The notes: generated from the sequence alone by a model not told the origin. Numbered from the stretch's first letter, positions 45,450-54,385 are shown. The stretch: DNA of 64,000 nt from an uncultured Bacteroidota bacterium (GCA_903847585.1 CAINEC010000162.1:108930-172929), one strand, 5' to 3'. A program made the numbers and translations.

Positions 45450-47228
45450 ATGAGACAGATTCTACTTTCCGTTACCGTTGCTTATGCAATTTTAGTTTCA
45501 GGTACCAACTTATCGATGGCCACGTCATCAGATAAGAAAGCCATTTTTTCTAACGGCATGACCGAAGGCGAGCAAGCCAAGGCTGCTGAAAAACTATATC
45601 TGGCAAAGCAATATGAAAAAGCTGCAATTCAGTATTCTCAATTGCTAAGCAAGAATCCAAACAACTACAAGTACAATTACTATTATGGTATTTGTGCGTT
45701 AATCATCGATGCAGACAAATCAGCTGCATTGCCCTATTTAAAGAAAGCGATGGACGATGATAGAAGTCCGGAGGATATTTACTACTACTACGGAAGGGCT
45801 TGTCACCTTACCTATCGTTTCGATGAGGCGGCGAAGGCCTTTTCTGAATACGCAATAATTATAGGTAAGAAGCAAAACGATCCATTCAATATCGATACGC
45901 ATATTGCTATGGTAATGAATGCTAAAAGTATTTTAGACTCTAATCAGCTTTCTGAAATTTTGGAAGACGATAATACGGAGGCTAACAATTTTTATTCGAA
46001 ATATGAATTTACGGCTGATGCAGGTAAACTTTTAAGCATGCCTGATAATATTATTAAAGACAGCAAAATTGTTAAAGAAGATAAACCTACTATCTTTTTA
46101 AGTGCGAATGGTCGCGTAATGTATTTCAGCGCAACGAAAGAAGGAAAAAGCAAGGATATTTATCGTGTTGAAAAAGACCTAAGCGGAAACTGGGGTACTC
46201 CTATTAAATTAGATGCATCTATCAATACAAACGAAGATGAACTATACCCAACCTGTAATTCAGATGGAAGGGTTTTATATTTCAGTAGCCGCGGTCATAA
46301 ATCAACTGGTGGATTAGACATTTTCAAAGTTGTTTACAACAGTGAATCTAAAAAATGGGGTAAGCCTGAGAATATGGGATCACCTGTTAACTCTCCCGAT
46401 GACGACTACTGTTTTGTTTCATCTGGCGTTGATCAGTTTGCATATGTAACAAGTCAGCGTAATGCAGCTAAAGGCAAAGTAACAGTAATGAAAGTTCCTT
46501 ATATGAATCCTGAGGAATTAAGTATTGCGGTGACAGGTAAATTCAAATGTATTGGAGAGCCTACCTTAAAAGAAGCAGTAATCACAATCACTAAAAACAA
46601 CAATCCTGATTACATTGCTATTATTAATACAGATATTAACACAGGCGAGTATAGCATTGAACTTCCAGGTACAGGTGCTTACAATTACAGTGTTGAAGTA
46701 AAAGGATATCAGATTAAATCAGAAACTGTTCGCTTCGGAGAGTTTAATGACAGAAGTTATATTCAGAACATTTATTTGAATCGTAATAAAACCGGCTCAG
46801 AAGATTTAGCCATAAGCAATTTACGATTAACCGAAGTTGGATCAGTGGATGAAAACTTAACAGCTAGCGGAGGAAACACAACTGATGGAAGTGAAATCAG
46901 AGGAATGTCGTACGAGCCATTGAACGCTAAAAAAGAAGTAAAAGTGGTAGAAAAAGTGATTAACAAAGGGATCCAATATAAAGTACAGATTGGAGCATTT
47001 AACAAACTTTCTAAAGACGTTGTAGAAAAGAATCTATCAATGATGACGGATACAGAAATGCTTACTTCATATGGTGAAGAGAGCTGGTTAAAGTACTTTG
47101 TAGGCAGCGAATCAAGTTATGAATCTGCTAAGAATCTCAAAGAAACAATGATTCAGGCTGGCTTTACAGATGCGTTTATAGTGACCTTCGAAAACGAAAA
47201 ACCAGTAAAAGGAAAAACGAAGAAATAA
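45450..47228 (+). CDS. Exported TPR-PD40-SPOR protein, PorE-like envelope protein
   Basis: A 592-residue protein with a signal peptide (about residues 1-25). Residues 38-150 are TPR-like (AKAAEKLYLAKQYEKAAIQYSQLLSKNP, YGICALI). Residues about 205-345 hold PD40/WD40-like beta-propeller repeats (IFLSANGRVMYFSATKEGKSKDIYRVEKD, LYPTCNSDGRVLYFSSRGHKSTGGLDIFKV). A carboxypeptidase-regulatory-like domain is at about 360-440. The C-terminal 80 residues form a SPOR domain (YKVQIGAFNKL, YFVGSESSYESAKNLKETM), which binds septal or naked peptidoglycan. PorE of the T9SS has TPR, PD40 and an OmpA-type peptidoglycan domain; here a SPOR domain replaces the latter. A hairpin terminator follows. Confidence 0.82.
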   Translation: MRQILLSVTVAYAILVSGTNLSMATSSDKKAIFSNGMTEGEQAKAAEKLYLAKQYEKAAIQYSQLLSKNPNNYKYNYYYGICALIIDADKSAALPYLKKAMDDDRSPEDIYYYYGRACHLTYRFDEAAKAFSEYAIIIGKKQNDPFNIDTHIAMVMNAKSILDSNQLSEILEDDNTEANNFYSKYEFTADAGKLLSMPDNIIKDSKIVKEDKPTIFLSANGRVMYFSATKEGKSKDIYRVEKDLSGNWGTPIKLDASINTNEDELYPTCNSDGRVLYFSSRGHKSTGGLDIFKVVYNSESKKWGKPENMGSPVNSPDDDYCFVSSGVDQFAYVTSQRNAAKGKVTVMKVPYMNPEELSIAVTGKFKCIGEPTLKEAVITITKNNNPDYIAIINTDINTGEYSIELPGTGAYNYSVEVKGYQIKSETVRFGEFNDRSYIQNIYLNRNKTGSEDLAISNLRLTEVGSVDENLTASGGNTTDGSEIRGMSYEPLNAKKEVKVVEKVINKGIQYKVQIGAFNKLSKDVVEKNLSMMTDTEMLTSYGEESWLKYFVGSESSYESAKNLKETMIQAGFTDAFIVTFENEKPVKGKTKK

Positions 47229-47245
47229 GATTTAAAGTTGATATA

Positions 47246-47279
47246 AAAAATCCCGAGGCCATGCTTCGGGATTTTTTTT
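47246..47279 (+). terminator. Intrinsic terminator of the PD40-SPOR gene
   Basis: ATCCCGA and TCGGGAT stems around a 9-nt loop, flanked by an A run and followed by eight T. Confidence 0.85.
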
Positions 47280-47403
47280 GTGGTGATAAGAAATTAACAT
47301 TTAAAATGATTTTTTACAGTTTAGTATTAACTATCTCAAGTCTGATGCGCTTAAAAAGAGACCTGTTTAATCACATATTATTTTGACTCATTTGAGCTTG
47401 GCT

Positions 47404-47484
47404 AAAATGTGAAAGGGATTCGCACTTCCGCGTCTCCCTTCTACCCGAGGTCCAAATCAATCATGAAGGCCGTGCCTTTTTTTA
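47404..47484 (+). ncRNA. Candidate small RNA unit 1
   Basis: A stem-forming stretch (GGGA...TCCC at about 47416-47438), a shared 31-nt segment (47435-47465) and a small terminator, AAGGC/GCCTT with seven T (47466-47484). The shared segment is identical to one in the following unit. No ORF is credible. Strand is inferred from the terminator; a weak -7-like TTATTTTG lies upstream near 47380. Confidence 0.4.
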
Positions 47485-47524
47485 TTTAAGCAATTTAATT
47501 TCGAGTAAACTATGCTATTAAAAT

Positions 47525-47598
47525 AAAGGGATGATGGTAAAACCATCATCCCTTCTACCCGAGGTCCAAATCAATCATGTACGCTTTGCGTATTTTTA
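47525..47598 (+). ncRNA. Candidate small RNA unit 2
   Basis: A perfect 13-bp hairpin, AAGGGATGATGGT paired with ACCATCATCCCTT (47526-47554), then the shared segment (47549-47579), then a terminator TACGC/GCGTA with five T (47580-47598). It has the same order of parts as unit 1. Alternatively the hairpin could be a terminator for minus-strand transcription. Confidence 0.4.
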
Positions 47599-47608
47599 TT
47601 TATTTGAC

Positions 47609-47640
47609 CTATTTAGCTTCAAGCTAGCTTGACTAAATAG
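47609..47640. repeat. Nested palindrome
   Basis: CTATTTAG (47609-47616) and CTAAATAG (47633-47640) flank the perfect palindrome CAAGCTAGCTTG (47620-47631). Function is unclear; it may form a hairpin or cruciform. Confidence 0.5.
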
Positions 47641-47650
47641 CCAATAAATA

Positions 47651-47678
47651 AAAAACCCTGAGATAAATCTCAGGGTTC
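47651..47678 (-). terminator. Intrinsic terminator of the tRNA-Arg gene
   Basis: On the minus strand AACCCTGAGA pairs with TCTCAGGGTT across a short loop and is followed by a run of T. It lies 17 nt past the tRNA 3' end. Confidence 0.8.
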
Positions 47679-47694
47679 ATGATTGATTCACTAG

Positions 47695-47768
47695 TGGTCT
47701 CGAAGGGATTCAAACCCCTAACCTTCTGATCCGTAGTCAGATGCTCTATTCAGTTGAGCTACGAAACC
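47695..47768 (-). tRNA. tRNA-Arg (anticodon ACG)
   Basis: The 74-nt cloverleaf reads on the minus strand: acceptor GGTTTCG pairs with CGAGACC (one G-T), D-arm TAGCTCAACTGAATAGAGCA, anticodon stem TCTGA/TCAGA with loop CTACGGA (anticodon ACG), and T-arm GGGGTTTGAATCCC, followed by discriminator A. CCA is not encoded after it. ACG needs A34 deamination by TadA to read CGU, CGC and CGA. Confidence 0.95.
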
Positions 47769-47785
47769 ATTTTTCTTTGGGATTG

Positions 47786-47815
47786 CAAATGTAGAAAAAA
47801 AATATGTTTTATCAA
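47786..47815 (-). promoter_or_regulatory. Bacteroidota-type promoter of tRNA-Arg
   Basis: On the minus strand TTG (47815-47813) and TACATTTG (47793-47786) are 19 nt apart, the same as for rpsA. The -7 element is 17 nt upstream of the mature tRNA 5' end. Confidence 0.7.
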
Positions 47816-47838
47816 GGATAGCGATAAAAAACTTCGAA

Positions 47839-48288
47839 TTAATTTGGTCGAACGATCAAATAATGTCCTTCGATTCTTTCTATCGTTACTGAATAATTAG
47901 CAGGAATACCAATACCCGATGTTTTTGCATAATACTTCTGCCCCTTATACTTTAAAGAACCATCCATTTTCAAGGAGGTAATGGTACTTGCTGAATCGCC
48001 TAGAGTAACATCCGACATATCCGTTTGAAAGCCAGAAATGGAAGACCACCACTGGAATAGCTTGGTCCTATATTTTGTCCATAATAGAAACAAAACGATT
48101 CCATACAGCACAGATAAGATCACAACTCCGATAAATCCGATATCCTCAGCAATCCAAATATCAGCTAAGACAAAGACAATAATTGAGAATGCCAAATACC
48201 CTTTAAATGAGTTCTGCGCGGCATACATTAAAAAACTTAAGAAACTAACCCCAATTAGTACAAGTGAAAACACCGTAGAAAAATCCAT
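47839..48288 (-). CDS. NfeD-like membrane protein
   Basis: A 149-residue protein with three membrane helices (about residues 3-22, 28-46 and 50-70) and a C-terminal OB-like NfeD domain (about 90-149; STITSLKMDGSLKYKGQKYYAKTSGIGI, then VTIERIEGHYLIVRPN). Family members partner stomatin-like proteins or membrane proteases in membrane quality control, but none is nearby. Its ATG overlaps the clpS stop by one base (TAATG), so it is translationally coupled to clpS. Confidence 0.75.
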   Translation of the reverse strand: MDFSTVFSLVLIGVSFLSFLMYAAQNSFKGYLAFSIIVFVLADIWIAEDIGFIGVVILSVLYGIVLFLLWTKYRTKLFQWWSSISGFQTDMSDVTLGDSASTITSLKMDGSLKYKGQKYYAKTSGIGIPANYSVTIERIEGHYLIVRPN

Positions 48289-48575
48289 TATTCAATTGTA
48301 GCATTTAACCCACGATCAATTAATGCATCTTTCATCGGTTTTAATTTGTCCATGTCCCCCTCTTTGACCGAGCATTTGCCCTTGTAATGCACAATAAAAC
48401 TGCATTGCGTAGCCTGTTCAGGGTGGTGATCACACACTGATATTAACGAGTTAATCACCCAATCGAACGTGTTGTGATTGTCGTTGTATAATACAATCGA
48501 CTTCGAATTTTCGGTTAACGTCTCAACGAGTACTTCTTCTTCTACTTCCGGAGATAAATGAAAATCTACATTCAT
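48288..48575 (-). CDS. clpS: ATP-dependent Clp protease adaptor ClpS
   Basis: Delivers N-degron substrates to ClpAP or ClpCP. The ATG at 48573-48575 gives 95 residues, the usual size. SIVLYNDNHNTFDWVINSLISVCDHHPEQATQCSFIVHYKGKCSVKEGD shows the conserved YNDxxNTFDxVI and the HxxGK region of ClpS (here HYKGKCSVKEG). The longer frame upstream runs into the neighbouring gene and is rejected. It is coupled to the NfeD-like gene. Confidence 0.92.
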   Translation of the reverse strand: MNVDFHLSPEVEEEVLVETLTENSKSIVLYNDNHNTFDWVINSLISVCDHHPEQATQCSFIVHYKGKCSVKEGDMDKLKPMKDALIDRGLNATIE

Positions 48576-48667
48576 AAATGACCTGCTTTTTTGTAAATAT
48601 AAAATGAATTTTAATGACAAACTAATAAACGATGAAAAAATCAGTTTATTATTTGAATAGTAGTTTG

Positions 48668-49183
48668 TTAAAAAGCGACGAATCGATGAACAACGCGTCC
48701 GTGCTTTTCTTTTAATGTTTTGCACTTACGAATTGCATCTGAAGAATTGCTTACCTGCGCCTTTTTAAATTCATCCAGGTATTTTTTATCAAGGAAGGAA
48801 TACCAAAGCTCCACCTCTTTAGTGGCATTATCAAATTTAGCAGGCAATGAAAAATAAATGCTGATGGTTTCTTGAGGAGCTAACGACTTGGTCGCACGGT
48901 ATTTTTCTGGATTTAATTCGTCGGATGTTTTGCCAAAGTGAATAACTAATTTCCCCTTGGTACCTTTTAGCTCGTCCCATTTATACGCATTGATGAATGG
49001 CGGAAATTGAGCCTCCTGTGCATGCAACACGATAATACTATCGTTACTAACGTTTGTAATTTTAAGAGCATAAACGCTACTACTTGAATTGTCCTTTCTG
49101 AAGAGTCGCTCAATACTAAAATCCTGAGCTCCTGCCTTCAAACAGATTACAAACAATAACACAAGTATTACTCTAAATTTCAT
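48668..49183 (-). CDS. Exported protein of unknown function
   Basis: A 171-residue protein with a signal peptide (residues 1-19, ending LKAGAQ). The mature part is beta-rich, with an Ig-like feel: YALKITNVSNDSIIVLHAQEAQFPPF, and APQETISIYFSLPAKFDNATKEVELWYSF. The basic C-terminus ends in KTLKEKHGRVVHRFVAF. No catalytic motif or known family is seen. It is followed by clpS on the same strand after 92 nt. Confidence 0.65.
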   Translation of the reverse strand: MKFRVILVLLFVICLKAGAQDFSIERLFRKDNSSSSVYALKITNVSNDSIIVLHAQEAQFPPFINAYKWDELKGTKGKLVIHFGKTSDELNPEKYRATKSLAPQETISIYFSLPAKFDNATKEVELWYSFLDKKYLDEFKKAQVSNSSDAIRKCKTLKEKHGRVVHRFVAF

Positions 49184-49227
49184 TACTCAAATATAAACGA
49201 TAAAAATGGCTAAAAAGATACATCCAA

Positions 49228-49260
49228 TAAAAAAGGCCTTCCGTTTCCGAGAGGCCTTCT
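49228..49260 (-). terminator. Intrinsic terminator of rplS
   Basis: AAGGCCT and AGGCCTT form a stem around a 12-nt loop; on the minus strand the stem is followed by TTTTTT. It lies 18 nt past the rplS stop. Confidence 0.8.
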
Positions 49261-49278
49261 ATAACTATGAACACAAAA

Positions 49279-49638
49279 TTACTTTGCTGTGTTAACTTTT
49301 CTTTCTTTGATACGAGCACTCTTACCGATTTGATCACGTAGATAGAAGATACGTGCGCGACGTACTTTACCACGCTTGTTTACTTCGATGCTGATGATTT
49401 TAGGACTGTTTACAGGGAAGATACGCTCTACACCTACACCACCAGAAATTTTACGGATTGTAAATGTTTCTGTTGCTGCGCTTCCTTTGCGTTGAATAAC
49501 TACACCTTGGAACAACTGCTCACGCTCTTTGTTACCCTCGATAATTTTGTAGTTAACCGTAATTGTATCTCCTGCTTTGAAATCAGGCCATTGCTTTAAT
49601 TCGATGCTGTTTTGTTCAGCTATTTGAAGTAAGTTCAT
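49279..49638 (-). CDS. rplS: 50S ribosomal protein L19
   Basis: A 119-residue protein at the 30S-50S interface. It matches L19 throughout: [58 protein letters not shown] and [25 protein letters not shown]. It is a single-gene unit with a terminator here. Confidence 0.98.
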   Translation of the reverse strand: MNLLQIAEQNSIELKQWPDFKAGDTITVNYKIIEGNKEREQLFQGVVIQRKGSAATETFTIRKISGGVGVERIFPVNSPKIISIEVNKRGKVRRARIFYLRDQIGKSARIKERKVNTAK

Positions 49639-49811
49639 GATGCTTGTTATTTACCCACATTTTGGGGTTGCAATATTAACAAATTATCCCTTATAAAACA
49701 CCTTTTTTTGAAAGGAATTTTATGAAAAAAAAAGCGCACTGCTGAAAAATATCCAAATAATTGAATATAAGCAACTTATAACGAATTGATTTATGGAATC
49801 CAAAATCTTTT

Positions 49812-51002
49812 TTAATTATTTTGAACAAACTCTTTCCACTTTATTCCTAAAAAATGAAGGTCGTAACGTTCTTCGACAAGCTTTCTCGCCGCAACTCCAA
49901 GCGATTTTACTAGCTCTGGTTGGTCCAATAATTCGAGAATTCGATCAGCAAATTCAGCTGGTTCGTTGGCGATTAATACCTCCCGACGGTCAGTTGCAAG
50001 GATTCCTTCTAACCCAATACTCGTAGTGACAACCGCCTTTCCAAGCGCCATGCCTTCAATAATTTTAACGCGCATTCCACTTCCACTTAGCAACGGTACC
50101 ACCATAATCTGCCCGTTCGCATAAAAACGATTGACATCTTCCACCCAGTCTTTCACCTGAATTGAATCGCTATTAAGCTTTAATAAATCAGCAGGCATTC
50201 CTTTACCTGCTAATCGTAATTGGACATTTTTATTTTTCGAATAAACTAATGGCCAAACCTTACGGACAAACCATCTCACCCCTTCCACATTGGGAAGCCA
50301 GTCCATTGCACCTAAATGAAAAATCACTGTGTTATTCGGTGGAGGCACCATCGGATAATCATTTACATCAACCCCAATTGGCAATACCATCATCGATTTA
50401 CGGCAATGCATATTCGTTAGTTCCTGCGCATCTTCCCAAGTAAGCGGGAGCAACAGATCTACTTTATTCAAAACACTTTGCTCGTATTTTTTTAATTGCT
50501 TGGTTAAAATGCGGAGGTATGTTTTCTTGATTGGATTGATTTGATTTTTTACTAATCGCTCCCAAATTTTATGCTCGATATTATGAGGACGAAATACAAT
50601 CTTTGCTTTGCTAAATTGACGAATAGTCTCAATGTAAGGAGCCATGTATAAACTTTCCAATTGCACCACATCAAAAGTTTCGCGTTGCAAAATTGCCTTC
50701 AATTTATCTGTGAATTCTTCAGAAATAAATCGTTTGATATTATATGACTCTCCGTTCAAAAGCGCTTTTAATGCATCAACAACTTTCACCTGATTATCGA
50801 GAAAAACACCTTCAATAGTTGATTTTTGCAAATAATCCGATGGTAATTGATCTAATTGAACTGGGTGTTTAATCGTATTAAACGTAAGCACCTTTACTTG
50901 TACATCATTACTCCACCAGGACTTTTGCATATTATACATCGCTATACGTCCGCCATCATTAGGAGGAAAAGGAACTTTTAAACACAATTGCAAAACCTTC
51001 AT
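49812..51002 (-). CDS. Family 4-type glycosyltransferase
   Basis: A 396-residue GT-B transferase. N-terminal VLQLCLKVPFPPNDGGRIAMYNM is the GxGG-type donor/acceptor loop; the C-terminal half has VIFHLGAMDWLPNVEGVRWF, then GMRVKIIEGMALGKAVVTTSIGLEGI with the conserved E-x7-E-like nucleotide-sugar site. The sugar and acceptor are unknown. It abuts the LptF/G permease gene (stop and start adjacent), which may point to a lipopolysaccharide role. Confidence 0.87.
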   Translation of the reverse strand: MKVLQLCLKVPFPPNDGGRIAMYNMQKSWWSNDVQVKVLTFNTIKHPVQLDQLPSDYLQKSTIEGVFLDNQVKVVDALKALLNGESYNIKRFISEEFTDKLKAILQRETFDVVQLESLYMAPYIETIRQFSKAKIVFRPHNIEHKIWERLVKNQINPIKKTYLRILTKQLKKYEQSVLNKVDLLLPLTWEDAQELTNMHCRKSMMVLPIGVDVNDYPMVPPPNNTVIFHLGAMDWLPNVEGVRWFVRKVWPLVYSKNKNVQLRLAGKGMPADLLKLNSDSIQVKDWVEDVNRFYANGQIMVVPLLSGSGMRVKIIEGMALGKAVVTTSIGLEGILATDRREVLIANEPAEFADRILELLDQPELVKSLGVAARKLVEERYDLHFLGIKWKEFVQNN

Positions 51003-52424
51003 CTATTTCCTCTTGAATAATAAAACAAATTTCTTTCCCAGATTCCTATAAGCATCTCTATCGAACAAAGCTGAATCGTGCGTAGCTTTATAAATCAAGA
51101 ACATTCCTATTGGCAATAACACAAACGCTGATAACCACATTCCAGTTAATGGCGTAATTACACCTTCTTTCGACATTTTCTCACCTGTAATACTCGTTAC
51201 ATGATAAATCAAAAAGAAGATGATGGAGATTACTAACGGTAACCCCATACCGCCTTTTCTGATAATTGCTCCAAGAGGTGCTCCAATTAAAAACAAAATG
51301 AAACATGCTGCCGACAATGTCAACTTACGATGCCACTCGACTTTGTATTTATTGATATTATAATATCGGCCATCTAAATCCTCATAGGTTCCGTTCATAT
51401 ACGCCTGAATAGAACGGGCCTGATTCATTGCATTTTCATAGGCCATGGTCTGATATACCTTATTGTTTTCTGAAAACACATTGGAAGCTGGCACCGAATT
51501 CATCTTAGCAAAAACATCGATGGTATCTCGAACAAAAAAGAAGTAAGGCTTTAAATTATTATTGACATCTTTCAATCGCTTATTAAGATCTGTTTGAAAA
51601 GTATCTACGGAAGCATCCAGCTGTTTCATATTCATCATCTGATGTCCACCTTTAAACAAATCCTCATTTGTACGATTTAACTTAAAAGAAGAAAGATCAA
51701 ACCGAATCTTATACGACTCGAAAGCATTTCGCATGAGCGGGTGATGATCAAATCCGTTTTTAATTTTATTCTGCTCCTCATACACAGCACCTTTATTCAA
51801 AGTCAGAATTAGATATTTGTCTTTGTTAGCCGTTTGCATCATGCCAGACTCTGCAATGACCACCTTTTTATTGCCCTCTCCAGCGGTATGATCATAAATC
51901 ATCACATTGTAAAGCGTTTTACCATCCTTGCCTTTCTTTCCTACTTTAATGCTGTATCCATCAATTCCGTTATAGAACGCTCCCTCACGAATAGATAACG
52001 AAGGTTTCTGTTGACGAATATCGTATAACAAAGAACCCATTTTCAAGTTCGTATAGGGCAAGACGTTATTAGAAAAGAAAAATGCTCCAACACTGATGAC
52101 AAGCGCAATAAAAAACAATGGGCGCATTAATCGCTGTAGCGAAATCCCAGCTGCTTTTGCTGCTGTAATTTCGAAGTGCTCCGCCATATTCCCGAAGGTC
52201 ATAATAGACGATACGAGAATAGCTAATGGTAAAGCTAAAGGAACCAGATTTGCAGATGTATAGAATAGTAATTCTCCAACGACCCAAGGCTCTAACCCTT
52301 TCCCAATTAAATCATCAATATACTTCCACAAGAATTGCATTAACAACACAAACAGCGAAATAAAAAATGTCAGGATGAAGGGTCCTACAAAAGAAGATAA
52401 AACTAGTTTGTGTAATTTTTTCAC
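51003..52424 (-). CDS. LptF/LptG family permease
   Basis: An inner-membrane permease of the LPS transport ABC complex (YjgP/YjgQ family). With GTG at 52422-52424 (VKKLHKLVLSSFVGPFILTF) it has 473 residues. Three membrane helices lie in the N-terminal 130 residues and three near the C-terminus (about 385-470), with a large periplasmic beta-jellyroll between. FLWKYIDDLIGKGLEPWVVGELLFYTSANLVPLALPLAIL is the family's typical first part. The upstream TTG extension is unlikely. The companion ATPase is not nearby. Confidence 0.88.
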   Translation of the reverse strand: MKKLHKLVLSSFVGPFILTFFISLFVLLMQFLWKYIDDLIGKGLEPWVVGELLFYTSANLVPLALPLAILVSSIMTFGNMAEHFEITAAKAAGISLQRLMRPLFFIALVISVGAFFFSNNVLPYTNLKMGSLLYDIRQQKPSLSIREGAFYNGIDGYSIKVGKKGKDGKTLYNVMIYDHTAGEGNKKVVIAESGMMQTANKDKYLILTLNKGAVYEEQNKIKNGFDHHPLMRNAFESYKIRFDLSSFKLNRTNEDLFKGGHQMMNMKQLDASVDTFQTDLNKRLKDVNNNLKPYFFFVRDTIDVFAKMNSVPASNVFSENNKVYQTMAYENAMNQARSIQAYMNGTYEDLDGRYYNINKYKVEWHRKLTLSAACFILFLIGAPLGAIIRKGGMGLPLVISIIFFLIYHVTSITGEKMSKEGVITPLTGMWLSAFVLLPIGMFLIYKATHDSALFDRDAYRNLGKKFVLLFKRK

Positions 52425-52537
52425 TGTTACAATGATGGATTGCAAAGGTAATAGATGTTGCCTAACTGCTGAGTTAATACGAATAAAAAAGTGAGACTGC
52501 AATTTAACTTACAATCTCACTTTATAGCTAAGTAGTT

Positions 52538-53638
52538 TTATAAACTACCAACAAACATTTTCAATTGTTGAATTTGCGATTCCCATAATCTGATTTGCGT
52601 CTCACGCTCTGCTTTCAGTGCAAAATCAGTAATGATTAATGCTACATCGGCAGTGATATCATCTTCCTTAATTTCAAACTGAAAATAAGTACCGTCAGTA
52701 TCTTCGAGCCACTGAAAGCGAATTAAACGAGGCTCTTGCATAGCCACCATTTTAGCTTGTGATGAACCCTGATCCCAATAAAAAGTATAAATATCATCTT
52801 TCGTTTGTACTTCGTCAGCAAACCAACCGGCTAAACCACTTGCATCTGAAATAGTATTGAATAAAATTTTTGGAGAAGAACGAAATTCAAACTCCAACGA
52901 ATATTTCTGTTTTAATGTATTGGTTGGCTCAACTAACTTTAAAGGAGGTTCCTTATGACGGATTGGCTTTGGCGGTGGTGAGCCTGCTTGTAAACGAGGA
53001 CGAACTTTACTTAAGTCCATCGTCTCCTCAAGCTCCTTTATTACTTTCGCCGCTTTCGCTTGAAGTGGTTCTACTTTTTCTTCTGTTGCAGGTTTCCCTT
53101 TCGTTTTTGCATCAGACTTTGATGGAACTGGTTTCTGAACAACCTTTGTATTTTTTGTGACAACTTGAGGTTTAACTTCAGCCGATTTTTTGTCGATCGA
53201 TTTAACCTTTTCCGTCTTTTTTACTGCTACCGATTTAACTGTAGGTTGAGCAACGGATTTCTTGACAACATTTTTTTCTAAGGCCCTTTTAGCAACTGGT
53301 TTTGCAACTTTTACTGGAGTCGCTTTTTTAGCTATTGTTTTAGTTGGTTTAGCACCAGTACTCTTTTTTGGCGCAGGCTTAGTTGTATTTTTGACTACTT
53401 TCTTTACCGTTTTAGCAACAACTTTCTTTGTTGCCACTTTCTTTTTTGAAGCGGACTTAGCAGACTTCTTTACTATTACTTTCTTTTTAGCAACGGGCTT
53501 TGCAACTTTCTTAACAACCTTCTTAGCAGGTGCTTTTTTTGAAACCACTTTTTTGGTTGCAGGCTTTTTCTTTGCCGGTGCTTTATTTACTTTTGACTTC
53601 GTTGCTTTTTTATTGGCAACTTTTGAATTCTTCGCCAT
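52538..53638 (-). CDS. START-like domain protein with a histone-H1-like Lys/Ala/Pro-rich N-terminus
   Basis: A 366-residue protein in two parts. Residues 1 to about 230 are Lys-, Ala-, Pro- and Val-rich with repeated PAKK, AKKV and KKAPAKK motifs, much like bacterial histone-H1-like or AlgP-type tails, and probably disordered and DNA-binding. Residues about 238-366 are the Bacteroidota START-like domain of the AHSA1/SRPBCC group (KYSLEFEFRSSPKILFNTISDASGLAGWFADEV, then YFQFEIKEDDITADVALIITDFAL). The domain usually occurs alone at about 130 residues, so the fusion is unusual. The reading frame is open throughout, with no frameshift. Confidence 0.85.
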   Translation of the reverse strand: MAKNSKVANKKATKSKVNKAPAKKKPATKKVVSKKAPAKKVVKKVAKPVAKKKVIVKKSAKSASKKKVATKKVVAKTVKKVVKNTTKPAPKKSTGAKPTKTIAKKATPVKVAKPVAKRALEKNVVKKSVAQPTVKSVAVKKTEKVKSIDKKSAEVKPQVVTKNTKVVQKPVPSKSDAKTKGKPATEEKVEPLQAKAAKVIKELEETMDLSKVRPRLQAGSPPPKPIRHKEPPLKLVEPTNTLKQKYSLEFEFRSSPKILFNTISDASGLAGWFADEVQTKDDIYTFYWDQGSSQAKMVAMQEPRLIRFQWLEDTDGTYFQFEIKEDDITADVALIITDFALKAERETQIRLWESQIQQLKMFVGSL

Positions 53639-53740
53639 AGTGCGAATAGTTTAAAGATTTATATAATATTCTATAATGCTGAGCTGAAATATAGCTAAAT
53701 TTCAATAAGTTCCAAGAAAATATACTAACAATCAATTAAC

Positions 53741-54316
53741 ATGTTCAAGAATTTCAATTTAAGAGGGAAAACGGATAAATCCTACCCACCTTTTTTGTGG
53801 ATAATTTGTTCTTTGGGCGGTGTTTACGGGGCTTTTAATTCCCGAATTGGGTCAATTTATCATGTAACAACCGATGCTATCCTCTTTGCTTCAGCATGGC
53901 TGATTATCATCGGATTATTTGTTGTTTTTATGTCCTTTAATGATGAAAAAGCTAACCAAGACCAGGAGAAAGTGGGGATTTATTCGGCCATCAATCACCC
54001 TCGATTATTTGGAGAGTTTCTACTTATCACTGGTTTAACTTTTCAATCCATTAATTTGATTCTATCATTCATCATTATGGCTGGATTGACCTTTTATCAC
54101 AAATGGCTTATTCATCGGAAATGGAAAACGCTATTTAGCAATGCATCTTATTTCCGTTTTAATTTGTTTAATATGTCGGATAATAAAAGAGGATATTATT
54201 TTTCTGATTCATTTAAAGCCTGCATCCCCTATCTATTTTATTCAATAGTTTACCTTCTACTAATTATCGAGTTAAGAAACAGAAGTATTGGAAGATCTTT
54301 ATTAGATGTGTTATAA
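53741..54316 (+). CDS. Membrane protein, ICMT/phospholipid-methyltransferase-like
   Basis: A 191-residue protein with about five membrane helices. GIYSAINHPRLFGEFLLITGLTFQSINLI in the middle resembles the SAM-binding YxxxRHPxYxGE signature of isoprenylcysteine methyltransferase-like proteins, though the residues around it (NHPRLFGE) are only partly conserved and Arg is displaced. The substrate is unknown. It faces the neighbouring START-like gene divergently. Confidence 0.5.
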   Translation: MFKNFNLRGKTDKSYPPFLWIICSLGGVYGAFNSRIGSIYHVTTDAILFASAWLIIIGLFVVFMSFNDEKANQDQEKVGIYSAINHPRLFGEFLLITGLTFQSINLILSFIIMAGLTFYHKWLIHRKWKTLFSNASYFRFNLFNMSDNKRGYYFSDSFKACIPYLFYSIVYLLLIIELRNRSIGRSLLDVL

Positions 54317-54385
54317 ACTTTCCTTATCAAACGAAATAAATTTACACGTTCAATAGTTATATCTTCGTGTAACAATTAAAACAAA

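Noticed and set aside
53262-53654. Plus-strand 130-codon Phe/Thr-rich reading frame
   Set aside because: It is the complement of the Lys/Ala-rich repeat region of the START-like gene and has no independent support.
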